In this document: positions 14,192-24,859 of the stretch, one piece after another
Numbering within the stretch: the first letter of the stretch is position 1
Layout of the letters: every line of letters starts with the position of its first letter
Assembly (NCBI GenBank): GCA_001692895.1
Contig: KV748245.1
Span: 124,001 to 188,000, forward strand
Length of the DNA: 64,000 nucleotides
Direction: 5' to 3'
From: Cenococcum geophilum 1.58
Lineage: Eukaryota > Ascomycota > Dothideomycetes > Gloniales > Gloniaceae
Position numbers and translations under genes: made by a program
Notes under the pieces: generated by a model
The model's database searches: none
Seen by the model: only the letters and a program-made list of their open reading frames with translations
What the model was told of the DNA's origin: nothing

Positions 14192-14614
14192 TATAACGGA
14201 ACCTTATAGTAAGTACTATAATAGGCTTATTAATAGGCTAGGTATATAGGTAATATAAATTAAAGTTAACAACATAATAATAACTGGTAGAGTAGTTGCC
14301 TAATAGATTAACTCTAATTATATTCTAAAAATCACTATAAGGAAGGAACTATCTAGGTAGGGATTAAGGGTCCTTAAATATATAACTATACTCCTACGAA
14401 ATCCTTCTTATATGTAATGTACGTCTTATATATAAGGTACGTAAGTCCTTCTTATTCCTCTTATTTAATACGTAGCACGTTATATAACTTTAGTTATTAT
14501 TCCTCGTTATATAGTTCTATTGGCTCTATCTTAAACTATATCCAAATTAACTAACTAGCTTCTTCCGACTCTTCTTTAAGTAGTTATAACATTGTACTTA
14601 AAGCGTCCGTAACA
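14192..14614 (-). repeat. LTR of Gypsy A
   Basis: 423-bp LTR; on the minus strand it reads from TGTTACGGACGC to CCGTTATA. The same length is found for the LTRs of Gypsy B and C, identifying one family. Confidence 0.9.
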
Positions 14615-14793
14615 CTTTCTATATAACCTTAAAGTGCATTTATATAAGAAATTCTTTAAGTTTTAACTTCTCCCCTAAAAATCGCTTAATTAAGGGTAAC
14701 TTAACCTTAGCTGCTCCAATCCCATTAATCCTTTCTTTAAATATCCTATTATTATCTATTAATTAATTAACTATTTCCTATAGCTATCTAATA

Positions 14794-15005
14794 CGTCAGG
14801 AAAAAATTTACCAGCATCTAATTTTACTTTTCTGCCATTTTAGCATTTTCTAGCATTTAGCAGCTAAATGCGGCATTTATTACTAAGTATTAGCATTTAG
14901 CGCCAAATGCCGCATTTATAATTAAGTATTAGCATTTAGCTGCTAAATGCTAGAAAATACTAAAATAGCAGAAAAGTAAAATTAGACGCTAGTAATTTTT
15001 TTCTA
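14794..15005. repeat. Long imperfect hairpin at the left of M1
   Basis: The left half (CTAATTTTACTTTTCTGCC onward) is repeated in inverse orientation ending at GTAAAATTAG near 14985, with AAATGC-rich sequence in the middle. The outer ends also mirror each other. Alone it would resemble a 212-bp palindromic MITE. Confidence 0.8.
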
Positions 15006-15007
15006 AA

Positions 15008-15332
15008 GTTCTATATAAAGTTTAAAGTTCTGCACGAAGTTCCGCACGAAGCTCTGCGCGAAGCTCTACATAAAGCTCTGCACGAAGTTCTACATAAAGC
15101 TCTACACAAAGTTCTGCACGAAGCTCTGCACAAANCTCTACGCGAAGCTCTACACGAAGCTCTGCACGAAGTTCTACACGAAGCTCTACACGANGNTCTG
15201 CACGAAGCTCTGCACGAAGCTCTGCGCGAAGCTCTACACAAAGCTCTGCACGAAGTTCTACACAAAGCTCTACACGAAGTTCTGCACGAAGCTCTGCACG
15301 AAGCTCTACACGAAGCTCTGCACGAAGCTCAA
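15008..15332. repeat. Minisatellite A (12-bp unit) in M1
   Basis: About 27 units of GCTCTRCACGAA. The main variants, CTGCAC and CTACAC, differ by a transition at a TpG, the type RIP makes. Because 12 is divisible by 3, several frames stay open, which explains the Cys-Arg-Ala-Ser and Glu-Leu-Arg open frames here. Confidence 0.92.
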
Positions 15333-15439
15333 ACATTAGGGCATGTACCTCCGTATATGCACCTAGGTAGCCACCCCATTTTTTACCCTTCCTTACATCC
15401 TCCCTACCTAGGAAGACACCAGAACGACAGCCAGCAGAC

Positions 15440-15835
15440 GACCGTCGCCGGAGCTAGACGACCGTCAGAGCCAGACGACCGTCGTCAGAGCTAGACGACC
15501 GTCGTCAGAGCTAGACGACCGTCGTCAGAGCTAGACGACCGTCGCCGGAGCCAGATGACCGTCGCCAGAGCTGGACGATCGTCGTCAGAGCCAGACGACC
15601 GTCGTCAGAGTTAGACGACCGTCGTCAGAGCTGGACGACCGTCGCCGGAGCCAGATGACCGTCGCTAGAGCTAGACGACCGCCGCCGGAGCCAGATGACC
15701 GTCGCCAGAGCTGGACGACCGTCAGAGCCAGACGACCGTCGTCAGAGCTAGACGACCGTCGCCGGAGCCAGATGACCGTCGCCAGAGCTAGACGACCGTC
15801 GTCATCGCCACACGACCGTCGCCAGAGCCACACGA
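15440..15835. repeat. Minisatellite B (20-bp unit) in M1
   Basis: About 20 tandem units of GACGACCGTCGTCAGAGCTA with C/T variants. The GACGAC-CGTCGTC core is nearly self-complementary. Confidence 0.92.
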
Positions 15836-15904
15836 CAACCGTTCGAACGACCAGCCAGCGAACACGATAAACGATTCGATCGATCGATCGAATCAAGGTG
15901 ACAT

Positions 15905-16034
15905 AGACAGGTAGGCACAGATAGGTAGGCATAAACGGGTAGGTATAGACAGACAGACAGATAGGTAGGTAGGCAGGCAGGCAGGCAGGCAGGCAGGTAG
16001 GCAGGTAGGCAGGCAGGCAGGCAGGCAGGCAGGT

Positions 16035-16069
<35 letters not shown>

Positions 16070-16095
16070 TAGGTAGGTCGGTAGGTAGGCAGGTA
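15905..16095. repeat. Minisatellite C (GGCA/GGTA tetranucleotide) in M1
   Basis: Irregular units such as AGACAGGTAGGCA pass into a long GGCA tract with GGTA interruptions. Confidence 0.92.
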
Positions 16096-16167
16096 GAAGA
16101 GAACCGTCGCTATATATTAAATTATCTAAAATAATATAATTTATTTTGCACCAACTGCGTAGAAAGC

Positions 16168-16440
16168 AAGATATATAGAATGTGCGAGAAGGGCATTATA
16201 TACGGAATGTGCGAGGAGGGCATTATGTATAGAATGCGCGAGGAGGGCATTATGCAAAATGCGTAATTAGCTGCACTAGATTGTTAAATACAGCAGTATG
16301 CCGCACTGCATTATTAAATATAGCAGTATACCGCACTGCATTGTTAAATATAGCAGTATGCCGCACTATATTGTTAAATACAGCAGTACGCAGCAGTATG
16401 CCGCACTGCATTGTTAAATGCAGCAATATGCCGCACCTTA
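16168..16440. repeat. Two further tandem arrays at the right of M1
   Basis: First about three copies of a 27-bp unit containing GCGAGGAGGGCATTAT, then about five copies of a 28-30 bp unit containing GCAGTATGCCGCACTGCATT. Neither appears in M2 or M3. Confidence 0.85.
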
Positions 16441-16679
16441 GTCGATACCATACGCTACACGTTATAGTGCGCGGAATGCGCATTTGGCCGCCAAATGCTG
16501 CCAAATGCTGCAAAAATGCTGGTAAATTTTTTCCTGACGTAGTAACTAGTTGCGAGTTAGTATTTGCTATACTAGTATTATTACCTAATCCTAAGGTAGT
16601 CGCCGCTGTAAACGCCGTCGTGGCTGCCACTTTTAGTGGCATATTATTTAACTTCTTTTATTATAACCTTAGTAGTAAA

Positions 16680-17102
16680 TGTATAATAAAGCCTTATAGG
16701 AAATACTACGGTAGACTTATTAATAGGCTGGGTATATAGGTATAGAATAGTTAATAATATAAATATAACTAGTGGAGTAGTTACCTAATAGATTAGCTTT
16801 AATTATATTCTAAGATTTACTATAAGGAGAGAAGAACTATCTAAGTAGGGACTGTGGTCCTTTAAATATACAACCGTACTCCTAAGAAATCCTCCTTATA
16901 TATAAAGTACGTCTTATATATAAGGTACGTAAGTTCCTCCTATCCCTTTTGTTTAATACATAGTACGTTATATAACCTTAGTTACTATTTCTTATTATAT
17001 AGTTTTATCGGCTCTATTCTAGACTATGCCTTAATTAACTAACTAGCTGCTTCCGACTCCTTTCCTAGTAGTTATAATATTGTACTTAAAGCGTCCATAA
17101 CA
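16680..17102 (-). repeat. LTR of Gypsy B
   Basis: 423-bp LTR, same family and boundaries as the LTRs at 14192-14614 and 47646-48068. Confidence 0.88.
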
Positions 17103-18188
17103 CTTTATATAGAGCCTCTATACGTAGAGCTTTATATAGAGCTCTGTGCGCGGCTTATTCCGCAGAGCTCTTATAAGCTTTATATCTATATAATATTACT
17201 TATCCTTAGGATATTTAAATAAAAGCGGTACCATTTTAAAGCGCTTTATAAGCTCTATAAATCTATATTAATAGAAATTTTATTTATTTAATATTAGGGG
17301 TTGTATTATAAGTGTAAGTATATTAAGGGAACATTGCCAAGACTATCCGGAGACTATCCGGATAGTCTCCAGATACTATTAGCTGATAGGTCTATTATCC
17401 AAGAGGCCTATCCGGCCTATCCGGCCTATCCTCCGCAAGTTTGTTTATCGATAAGCTCTAGACACCAGCGGGTTAAGGGATACAGATTCGTTCTTGACTC
17501 CACCATGGAGTCTCCACACACACCATACACCTGCGTTCCTGAGCGACATTTTTAAACGTATCGGAGCGTCATGTTTGAAGTCACGTGTATACTTACTAGT
17601 CAGGTAATTGGCCTTTGATATTCAGGCCTATCTTGAAACTTTAGCACTTTATTATCAGAGGAGTGAGTTGAAGGCTGCAATTCCTCCAGCCGAGGATGAC
17701 AGATTAAGACATCTAGCATCTCAAGCACCACTTTAAAAAGCACTAAGCTAGCAAGCTTAGCAGCTAGTCACTATCGACGAGAATGAAACCTGTGGCGTCG
17801 AGTCAGTGGCTGCGAGACGAAGCTGTGGAAGCACATAGCTGCCTGAGACCCGTTCCTCTGAGGGAAGCATGAGGTGAAATTAAAGCAATCATGATGAAAT
17901 TCTAATTCAAGCAAAGGAAGTGGATGGAAGGAGCATAGGCATAATAAGAAAATACTATTGGTAGCACTTAGAAGGATGCGGAATTCCAAGCTTGATGGCT
18001 GCATTAACTAGCTTAGCGTCTGCCCTCCTTGAATCTCCCGACGATAGATCGACCCGCGATGACAGATCTTATTAAAGAAAAGAGTCTGAAGGATTGCACA
18101 CCTCCCCTTTCTGAAACGAGTGGGATAAACAGATTGCCGCGATGTTCTAAACACCGGAACATCCCGAAAGGACAGATAATTGAGTGTA
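17103..18188. other. Intergenic, transition from RIP-rich to normal composition
   Basis: Up to about 17300 the sequence is AT-rich with short TATAGAGC-type inverted repeats. From 17300 it turns to ordinary composition. I see no convincing gene. It holds a perfect 22-nt palindrome at 17349-17370 and a triple CCTATCCGG repeat near 17410-17435. The stretch ends at the target duplication of the hAT element. Confidence 0.6.
17349..17370. repeat. Perfect 22-nt palindrome
   Basis: GGAGACTATCC followed directly by its reverse complement. The left neighbour adds another GACTATCCGG, so the half-site occurs three times within 40 bp. Confidence 0.9.
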
Positions 18189-21100
18189 CAGGGTTGTATA
18201 GAAACGTACCGGTTTTAATACGTTTTATGCGGTACTAAAACGTTTCAACTGTGCGTGTTTTATATAAAACAAACCTGGTACGTTTTAACTGTTTTAGTAT
18301 TTTATAGGTTTAGCTAACGAAATGAGGTTTCCCTCATAGTTTCCCTCCTTGTCGGAATAAGGGAATTATATGTTTACTACCCATGCTTACGCTGCCAAAT
18401 TCTGCCATATTCTGCCGACCCTAAATTTAGCCAATCAGGATTTTCCATCCCCGGGATGGAAAATCGCTATTGGCTCGCTTACTACTAGCGCCTTAGCGGC
18501 CCTCGCGATATGTCTATATGCTACCCCTGACGACAGATAGAAAAGATAGATTAATTAATATAATAACCTTCCCCTTACACCTAGGTGTATACCCCTATGA
18601 TACCTATACTCCTGGTTTCCCTCCTCCAAACCTTCTATCTTAATACCCTTTTACCTCTACCATGGCTTCTTAAGACAATGTCTCTACTGTTTTGGATTTT
18701 ACGGAGTATACATAAGACGAAGACGATAACTCCTGCCTAGCATCCTAAGCTAGCACCACTAATAGCGACGAAATCTTATGCCAAGAGAGGGTAAAGGCAA
18801 ATAAGGAGCTATGGTCTTATACTCGTAAAGCAAATAGTTCTAAGAAGGTAAGGGATAGGTTTCGCCATTAGATATACTATTGTAAGCATTATAGTAGCTA
18901 TAAGGGCACTCTAAATGCTGAAAGATTCCGTATATACCTTAAAAGCCACGGTATAAGTGTTAGCTCTACGCCCCTAGGTCTAACAAAGAGAGCTTTTAAT
19001 AACACGATAGTAGACGTCTTTGGTAGGAAAATGACTTTACAAGAGTAGCGAGACCTAGATAAAGAAAAGACCCTTTAAGTAGCTATTAAAGTACCTGAAT
19101 TCAAGGAAGCCTATGCACGACTTATTACTATCCAAAACCTACCTTTCTCACTACTCAATTGGCCTGAATTTTGGGCTGTTATTCTGTTAGTCAACTATAT
19201 GGCTAAAGAGACTCTTAAACTCGCGCGAAAAGACGTTCTAAACCTTATCGAATTAACCTATATCCTCTACCGCGAAGAGCTTATTAAAAAGCTTAAGAAC
19301 TCCCTTTCCTTAGTCCACTTTTTAATTAATATATGGACATTGCCAGCAAACATAGGGTTCTAGGCAATTATAGTACATTGGGTAGATGCAGAGACTCGCT
19401 ATACGGAGACTGCCTTATTATCACTTAAAGAATTCAAGGGAGCTTATAGTGGTGAGGAGCAGGCAGAGGTCTTTCTTTAAGTTATAAGAGAGGCTAGTCT
19501 AGAAGATAAACTCGGCTTCTTTACGTCAGATAATTATGGTTTAAACGACATTATGCTACGCTATATTACAGAGGAGATTAAGAACTTTAACCTAGTCCTT
19601 CGTTAAGTACGTTGCTTTGGCTATAATCTTAATCGTATTGCCCAAGCATTCCTTTTTGGATCTATAGTAAAGCAAGGAGAGGGACAACAGGACGAGGATA
19701 AGGCAATTGAGATAGCTATTTGGGATATTACTAAACTCTAAGACGAGCTTTAAGGTCAAGGATTATAAAGTAAAGAAGATATTACTAAAGAGTTTCGCAA
19801 GCATGGCAGTCTCGGTAAACTCTATAACTATAACGTCTTCTCTCACTCTTCTCCCAGTCGATTTTAAGCCTTCCTTACAGTAGTTGGCTGAGCAATTCCT
19901 ATGGATAATGACACGCGGTAGAACTCCTGGCTAGATAAGGTTACTGTCGCTTTACAGAAGCGTAAGGAATTTATGTCCTGGACGGAAGATTACTAGCAGG
20001 AGCTTAGTGATAATATTCTTATAAGAGACGACTGGTAAGAGCTTAAAGACATTAGAGAAATCCTCTAACCTCTTAAGACCTGTACAAAGAACACAGAAGG
20101 GCATACTGCTACGCTTTATACGACCTTTAATAACATGGAATTCCTTATTTACCACTTTACCTAAATATAGGAGAGGTTTAAGGGTAACGCTTAAATAACT
20201 ATAAGGTTAATGGCAGCTTGGTATAAGTTTGATAAGTACTATAAGTTCACTAATGATACACCCGTTCACGCGGTAGTAGCTCTTCTTTACCCCTAACTAC
20301 GCGAAGCATACCTTAGGAAGGTATGGTCAGGCAAGGAGCAGCAGAAGTGGATTAAGCCTACTATTACTAAGGTTCAAAACCTATGGAGGGACTATTTTAA
20401 GCCGGAGAGCGTATAACCAGTAGATCTCGACTTAATTAAAGATCTAATTACACGCTTTGTTACTAAAATGACTATTTTAACAGCAACCGTCAATGAATTC
20501 GATGACTTTATTAAGGTATAACTCTAATAATCGCTTATTACTCTAGCTAATATCTACAGGGCGTACAAACCTCTATCGGCGATTAATTACCTCTTAACTA
20601 GTGGCTGGAACCTGCACGGCAATTTACCTATCCTAACCTTTCCCGAATGGCTATTACCGTCTTCAGTATCCCCCCAATGTCGGCTGGCCCAGAATAAGTC
20701 TTCTTGGGAGCTAAACATATAATTGCGCCAAAGAGAGTAAGGCTTAGAGTAAAGATGTTGGAGATAGCAGAGTTACTAAAGAGCTGGGTCCGTATTTTAA
20801 AAATAATAGGTAGGGTACCGTTAAGTGGCGTATTTACGAAAAGCCGCTTTATAAATAAGGCATTAAAGGTATTAGAAGAGGAAGGCGACGGCAATAAGGT
20901 AGTTAAACTACCTCTTAAATAAGATAGTTGACTATAGGCTCAACACTATAAATTACTCCTCCTGTTTATATAGTACGACGCCCAAGCTCTGCGCAAGTGC
21001 CTCTGTAAGGCGTTATGCTTAGCCTCTATTGCTATAGAAACCCCAGATTAAGTAAACAATGGCTTCGCCTAAGCTTATTAGTATACCTGCGAAACCTGAA

Positions 21101-21193
21101 ACATATTGAAACGTTTCGCATAAAACTGATACGAAACGCCATGAAACTGAAACCGCGTGTCAGTTTCAGTTTCAATGTTTCTATACAACACTG
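18189..21193 (+). mobile_element. hAT DNA transposon with intact ends (hAT1)
   Basis: 3005-bp element with terminal inverted repeats CAGGGTTGTATAGAAAC (left) and CAGTGTTGTATAGAAAC (right, reverse complement). An exact 8-bp target duplication TGAGTGTA sits at 18181-18188 and 21194-21201. Eight-bp duplications and CAG-starting ends are hAT hallmarks. Subterminal sequence is rich in GAAACG and ACGTTTTA words. The transposase inside is decayed, so the copy is not autonomous. Confidence 0.95.
18662..20920 (+). pseudogene. hAT-family transposase, decayed
   Basis: From ATG at 18662 the plus strand reads as a hAT transposase. Landmarks: HWVDAETRYTETALLSLKEF near 19380-19440, a GEEQAEVF and TSDNYGLND stretch (catalytic-domain region) near 19460-19555, DNDTR and NSWLDKV near 19910-19945, and the C-terminal dimerisation block SIPPMSAGPE...GAKHIIAPKRVRLRVKM near 20670-20760. 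Several in-frame stops interrupt it, mostly TAA or TAG where Gln or Trp is expected, fitting RIP; the fourth codon is already TAA. The bulk of the 750-residue frame is still alignable in one frame, so decay is point-mutational rather than by deletion. Confidence 0.88.
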
Positions 21194-21201
21194 TGAGTGT
21201 A

Positions 21202-21683
21202 TTGAGACAAAAGATTGTTCTTTCCTATAGTAGAGGCACAGACTCGTCGTTAGCGCCACATCATAAACAATCGAGTCACCTTAGCAAACACAAGACAAAT
21301 TTCTCTAAGCGGTCATATATTTGAATCCGAAATCTAGATGTTTTTGTGGCAAGATATGCAAAGGAGCGCGATGAAGGAATCAAATATTACATATATTACT
21401 CATTAAGCCTTTAGGTTATTGCGTGGCTGCAACAAATATATGCAACGAATCCGCCAAAAATATTACAAAAAATTCTATAGTAAACGCAAAGCCCAGAGTT
21501 CCAAAATATGTCAATGCCCAAATGCGCCGTTGGCTATGCAAGGTTAATGAGTGGACGCCCACCAATAACGTTAAAGGAGTGTCGTAAGTGGTTCATTTTA
21601 TATTCCCTGCATCAAAATCGCCATGCTTTTCATCTACGCATACCCCGGCCCTTCAACGTAAACATTTCAAAACTATCAGATCA
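21202..21683. other. Intergenic, no gene seen
   Basis: Ordinary composition between the hAT target site and the 3' end of the wall-protein gene. Only short chance open frames. Confidence 0.55.
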
Positions 21684-22772
21684 TCACCAGTGATAACCTC
21701 CCGTCGGCTTTGGGCCAACGTGAGAAGAGGCGGACACCCACGTCGAGCTGGAGCTGGAGTACGCATAAGGAACGGAGCTAGCTCCAGTGCCAGTAGGTTT
21801 GCTGCTGTATCCGGTGCCGACAGACTTGCTACTGTATCCGTTTACGCTCAGCTGCGTTGATATTTGAACTGCTGCAGATGAGGGGGTCTTGGTGGTTTCC
21901 GGATACTTCGTGAACGTGACACAAGTTGTCGTGCCGCTCTCAGTGTAAGTGTGTGTCTCGTAGCAGGTGTGGCATTCCTTGGGTGGAGTTTGAGGAGCAA
22001 CAGTAACGTAAACGGTGCTGTAGACAGTTGTCGGAGCCGGGCAGGTCCCTGAAGCAAGAGCGGTAGAAGTAACAGCAGCGACGCCGACAGGAGTAGTAGC
22101 AGCGAGGGTGGGCTGAGTAGTCTTAGTTTGCCATACAGTCACTTCAGTAGAGTAGATCTTCGTTGTGTAGCTTGCACTCAGCCATGTCGAATAGTAAGTG
22201 GTGGCCCCCTGGCTACCCACTGCTAATGAAGTTGGCACGAAAATCGGGGTTGAAGTGGTAATTTTTGTTGGATAGACGATCGAGCTAAGACCAGTTGAAT
22301 GGGGTGTCGACGGCGTGGTCGACTGGTGGTGGCACCCTCCCTTGCATGATGTGATGGTAATAGTTGATGTAGTAAGAGTTGTGATGACCTGAGTGCCGGA
22401 AGTCTGCGTTACAGGGCAAACTGTAACGGTGGTATACGTGGTTAGAGTCTCCGTGCTCGGGCTGCCTGTGCCAGTGCCCGTGCCAACGACAGGTGAAGAC
22501 CAGGGAATGTATGGCAGGAGCGAAGATGAGGGTGAGGAAGAATGATGACGGCCACTAGAGTAGGCTGCTGTTGAAGAAGCGGTGGCCCCTGTTGAGATGG
22601 GACCTACAGAAGTGGTCGAAGAAGAAGCTAACGATGCTACTGAGGGTGTCGACCTCCATGAGGAGCTTGCACCAGACGGAACCCAGCTACCATAATGTCG
22701 GGGCCAGTTCAGGACAGGCTCAGCAGAAGCCGCGCCGACCAAAGCAGCGAGGAGCAAGGATGCTGAATACAT
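21684..22772 (-). CDS. Secreted Ser/Thr-rich cell-wall-type protein
   Basis: Single-exon frame of 362 aa. Residues 1-17 (MYSASLLLAALVGAASA) form a typical signal peptide, with the mature protein starting EPVLNW. The rest is dominated by Ser, Thr, Gly and Pro, with repeats such as YSSK(S/P)(V/T)GTG near the C-terminus and scattered TVYSTVYVTV and TTYTTVTVC motifs common in fungal wall adhesin-like proteins. A Cys-containing patch (CKGGCHH, about 144-150; CHTCYETHTYTESGTTTC, about 277-294) may form disulfides. There is no clear GPI-attachment hydrophobic tail. A surface or wall-associated, O-glycosylated role is inferred from composition; no specific family is recognised. Confidence 0.78.
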   Translation of the reverse strand: MYSASLLLAALVGAASAEPVLNWPRHYGSWVPSGASSSWRSTPSVASLASSSTTSVGPISTGATASSTAAYSSGRHHSSSPSSSLLPYIPWSSPVVGTGTGTGSPSTETLTTYTTVTVCPVTQTSGTQVITTLTTSTITITSCKGGCHHQSTTPSTPHSTGLSSIVYPTKITTSTPIFVPTSLAVGSQGATTYYSTWLSASYTTKIYSTEVTVWQTKTTQPTLAATTPVGVAAVTSTALASGTCPAPTTVYSTVYVTVAPQTPPKECHTCYETHTYTESGTTTCVTFTKYPETTKTPSSAAVQISTQLSVNGYSSKSVGTGYSSKPTGTGASSVPYAYSSSSSTWVSASSHVGPKPTGGYHW

Positions 22773-24859
22773 TATCGAAAAATAAGTCGAAATAAGAAAT
22801 CTGAAGGTGAAGTTGAGTGTAGTGAGGAATAGATTCTGAAGCCTTTCTTAAGCGATGGACTTAAGGAAAATTCAGAGAAACGACTGGTTGTTCTGAACGT
22901 GGAATAAGAAAAGCGAGTGTAAGGTTGAGATGTATTATACTAAGGATGAACTTTAACAGATGCTGATGAATCCCAAGAGGACAGCATGGCATATGTACTT
23001 ATAATCCACGCGACCACAGCATTCCGTCGCTGATAAAACGTGGGAGCGTTCTGTCACATTCCCACTGTGTCATCTTTGTTGCTGCAAATCCCTCTAAGGC
23101 AACGGCGAATACGGAATCGATAGCGTGGGTAGCTGAAGTGGGATTGGGTAAGCATTGGCGGGAGGAATGCACAGCCTTAACTATCGCGTGGTGGCAGTGA
23201 CAGGGGTAACATTACTGAACACGGGTCTACAGTGGATATGTGAGTACCCGAAGAGGAAATCTTCACGCCGACATATGGTGAAAGTGAGAGTGGCTCGTTG
23301 AGGTGTGGCGGTGGAGTGATCAGAATATGGCGGTGCGTGCGAGCGACCATGCCAAGGCTGATGCTTGTCGGCATTACCGCGATATTTTTGGAATCGCCCA
23401 GCTCCTTGTGGATTAGCCTCTGGGTTCGCGTCTTTCTCGTAAGGCTGACAGTTTCTGCGCAGCAACGTTGCAGCGCCGCCATCACCGCATCACCACCCTA
23501 TCATCCCATCAACGCCATCAACCCAGCTTGCCACAGATTGCCATAACGCAGCCTCAATACGAGCCGCAAAATTCTGCACGCAGCACGGAACCGCGGCTCA
23601 CTGACCCTGCTGCGGTCGATGGCTGTATCCAACCTTATTTCGACACCTCAGCTCCGTGGCAATCAGCCATCAAACTTGAAGAGCTGACACCCCGTGAATC
23701 AAAGCATAGAATCTCTGTTTCTCATTCCGTATAACAGCTGTTTTGCGCTTGAAAGCCCCACGTTGCAGCGAGACGCACGCATCGGTCTTCCAATATTCCC
23801 CGTTTATCGTATCGCGAACCCGCTTGGCAACGAGAGTGGAGCCTGATATCCCAGCCCCGCAAAAAAGCAGACAGAACCAATTATTGACGACGACCTAAAT
23901 GGCACCCTCAAACATGGCGCTTCCGTGGTAGCCCCTCGCTAAGTCTTATCAGCTTCCGGATATGGCAAGGGAAAAAAGCCGATAGAACCGATATCCATTT
24001 TAAGTGCACACACCGTATTTGGCACCCGCTAGCTCGGATTTCCTGCTTTTCATCGGAAGGCAAGCCGTTCGGAGCACGCTGGAGCATATGATACTTGCTC
24101 GACCTTTGCCACTTGTCTTACACGTCACGTCACGTCCAGAAAAGCATTCTGCTTATTGGGTTTTCATCACCCGATCCCTGACCGCCTCGAAGCGAATACT
24201 GTCAACCGCTTCGTGAGGGTTGATACGGAGGTAGGCGCAGAATTCTGACTGTGTCAGTAGTGTCTAGTACTGACTCATTCCGATTCGAAAGGACGTGTAG
24301 ATTAGTGATCTATTTGGACTGGGTTAAAGTGGACTGGACTGGACTGCTAGCCTTGATAGGCAAGCGTTAGTCCTGTTTAGGAATGAGCTAAACTACAAGT
24401 AATTTGGAATGGAGTGAATTTGAACTCAAATCCACTCCACTCCACTCCAAAAAGATCACTGGTGTGGATTTATCTCAAGTAACGCATACAGAATCTCTAA
24501 ATCCGGCATTAGATTACGGAAGGGCGTCCTGGAGTATTAACTGGGCAAATTTCGCTTTTTGGACGCGAAACCGGTCGGGCGAAATCGTCCGATAATCTTG
24601 CCTCTGGCGTGCAGCCTTAGTTACCCCTGAAGGGTCAGAGAATTGTTCCGTCAGCTCTGGTTGAGCGTCAGGGTTGGTCTCGGTCATTTCCTCATCGGCA
24701 TCGCTGTGTTCTTCGAATTCTGAATTGAAGCTGTCTGTCGGACGGACAAGTCACTCATAAGAACTCTGTCGATTGAAGCTGGCTCTAGAAGCTCTCTATA
24801 TACATGAGGTAGGGGCAAAAGACTGACGACGACGCTGACGACGATTTGGTAACTGTTAC
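22773..24859. other. Intergenic region, no convincing gene
   Basis: About 2.1 kb between two minus-strand genes. Short open frames exist on both strands, but none shows a recognisable domain, extended codon bias or good splice support. The upstream part (22773-23050) is the likely promoter of the wall-protein gene. A hairpin with GGAGTG arms lies at 24403-24451. Confidence 0.5.
24403..24451. repeat. Imperfect hairpin with GGAGTG-rich arms
   Basis: TTTGGAATGGAGTG...ATTTGA is mirrored by TCAAATCCACTCCACTCC. The right arm carries one extra 5-bp unit. Related GGACT repeats lie just upstream near 24315-24345. Confidence 0.7.

Larger units (their letters stand above)
1..14614 (-). mobile_element. 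Gypsy LTR retrotransposon A (fossil, minus strand, left end outside window)
   Basis: A Ty3/Gypsy-type fossil read on the minus strand. The outer LTR lies at 14192-14614, gag runs from about 14150 down to 10180, and the protease, reverse transcriptase, RNase H and integrase order continues from about 3900 to 900. The far LTR is cut off by the window; position 1 lies roughly 50 bp from where it should start, judging by Gypsy C. The order RT-RNase H-integrase supports Gypsy. It is AT-rich and heavily RIP-like, clearly broken, and hosts a Copia element and a non-LTR element. It is itself inserted in Gypsy B; the 5 bp following its LTR are CTTTC. Confidence 0.88.
14794..16539. mobile_element. M1: TA-flanked minisatellite-bearing inverted-repeat element
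   Basis: A 1746-bp insertion in Gypsy B flanked by TA. Both ends carry an inverted repeat starting CGTCAGGAAAAAATTTACC, about 24 bp. It encodes no visible transposase. Content in order: a long hairpin (14794-15005), a 12-bp array (A, 15008-15332), a conserved linker, a 20-bp array (B), a short linker, a GGCA/GGTA array (C), then 27- and about 29-bp arrays before the right end. The A-linker-B-linker-C order recurs in M2 and M3, although their end sequences differ. TA duplication suggests Tc1/mariner-like mobilisation in trans; that is inference. Confidence 0.8.
14620..17102 (-). mobile_element. Gypsy LTR retrotransposon B remnant (fossil)
   Basis: Part of an older copy of the same Gypsy family: gag sequence at 14620-14793 and 16540-16660 on the minus strand, followed by its LTR at 16680-17102. 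Gypsy A is inserted within its gag, so the remainder of B should lie left of the window. Element M1 interrupts it at a TA. Broken and RIP-like throughout. Confidence 0.82.

Noticed and set aside
15011-15336. Long minus-strand open frames of Cys-Arg-Ala-Ser or Glu-Leu-Arg repeats (also at 51900-52589 and 56072-56400)
   Set aside because: They are by-products of a 12-bp tandem array that stays open in several frames on both strands; there is no start context or non-repeat domain.
15440-15835. CRISPR-like appearance of the regular 20-bp array B
   Set aside because: No spacers: units abut directly. The genome is eukaryotic and no cas-like genes exist.
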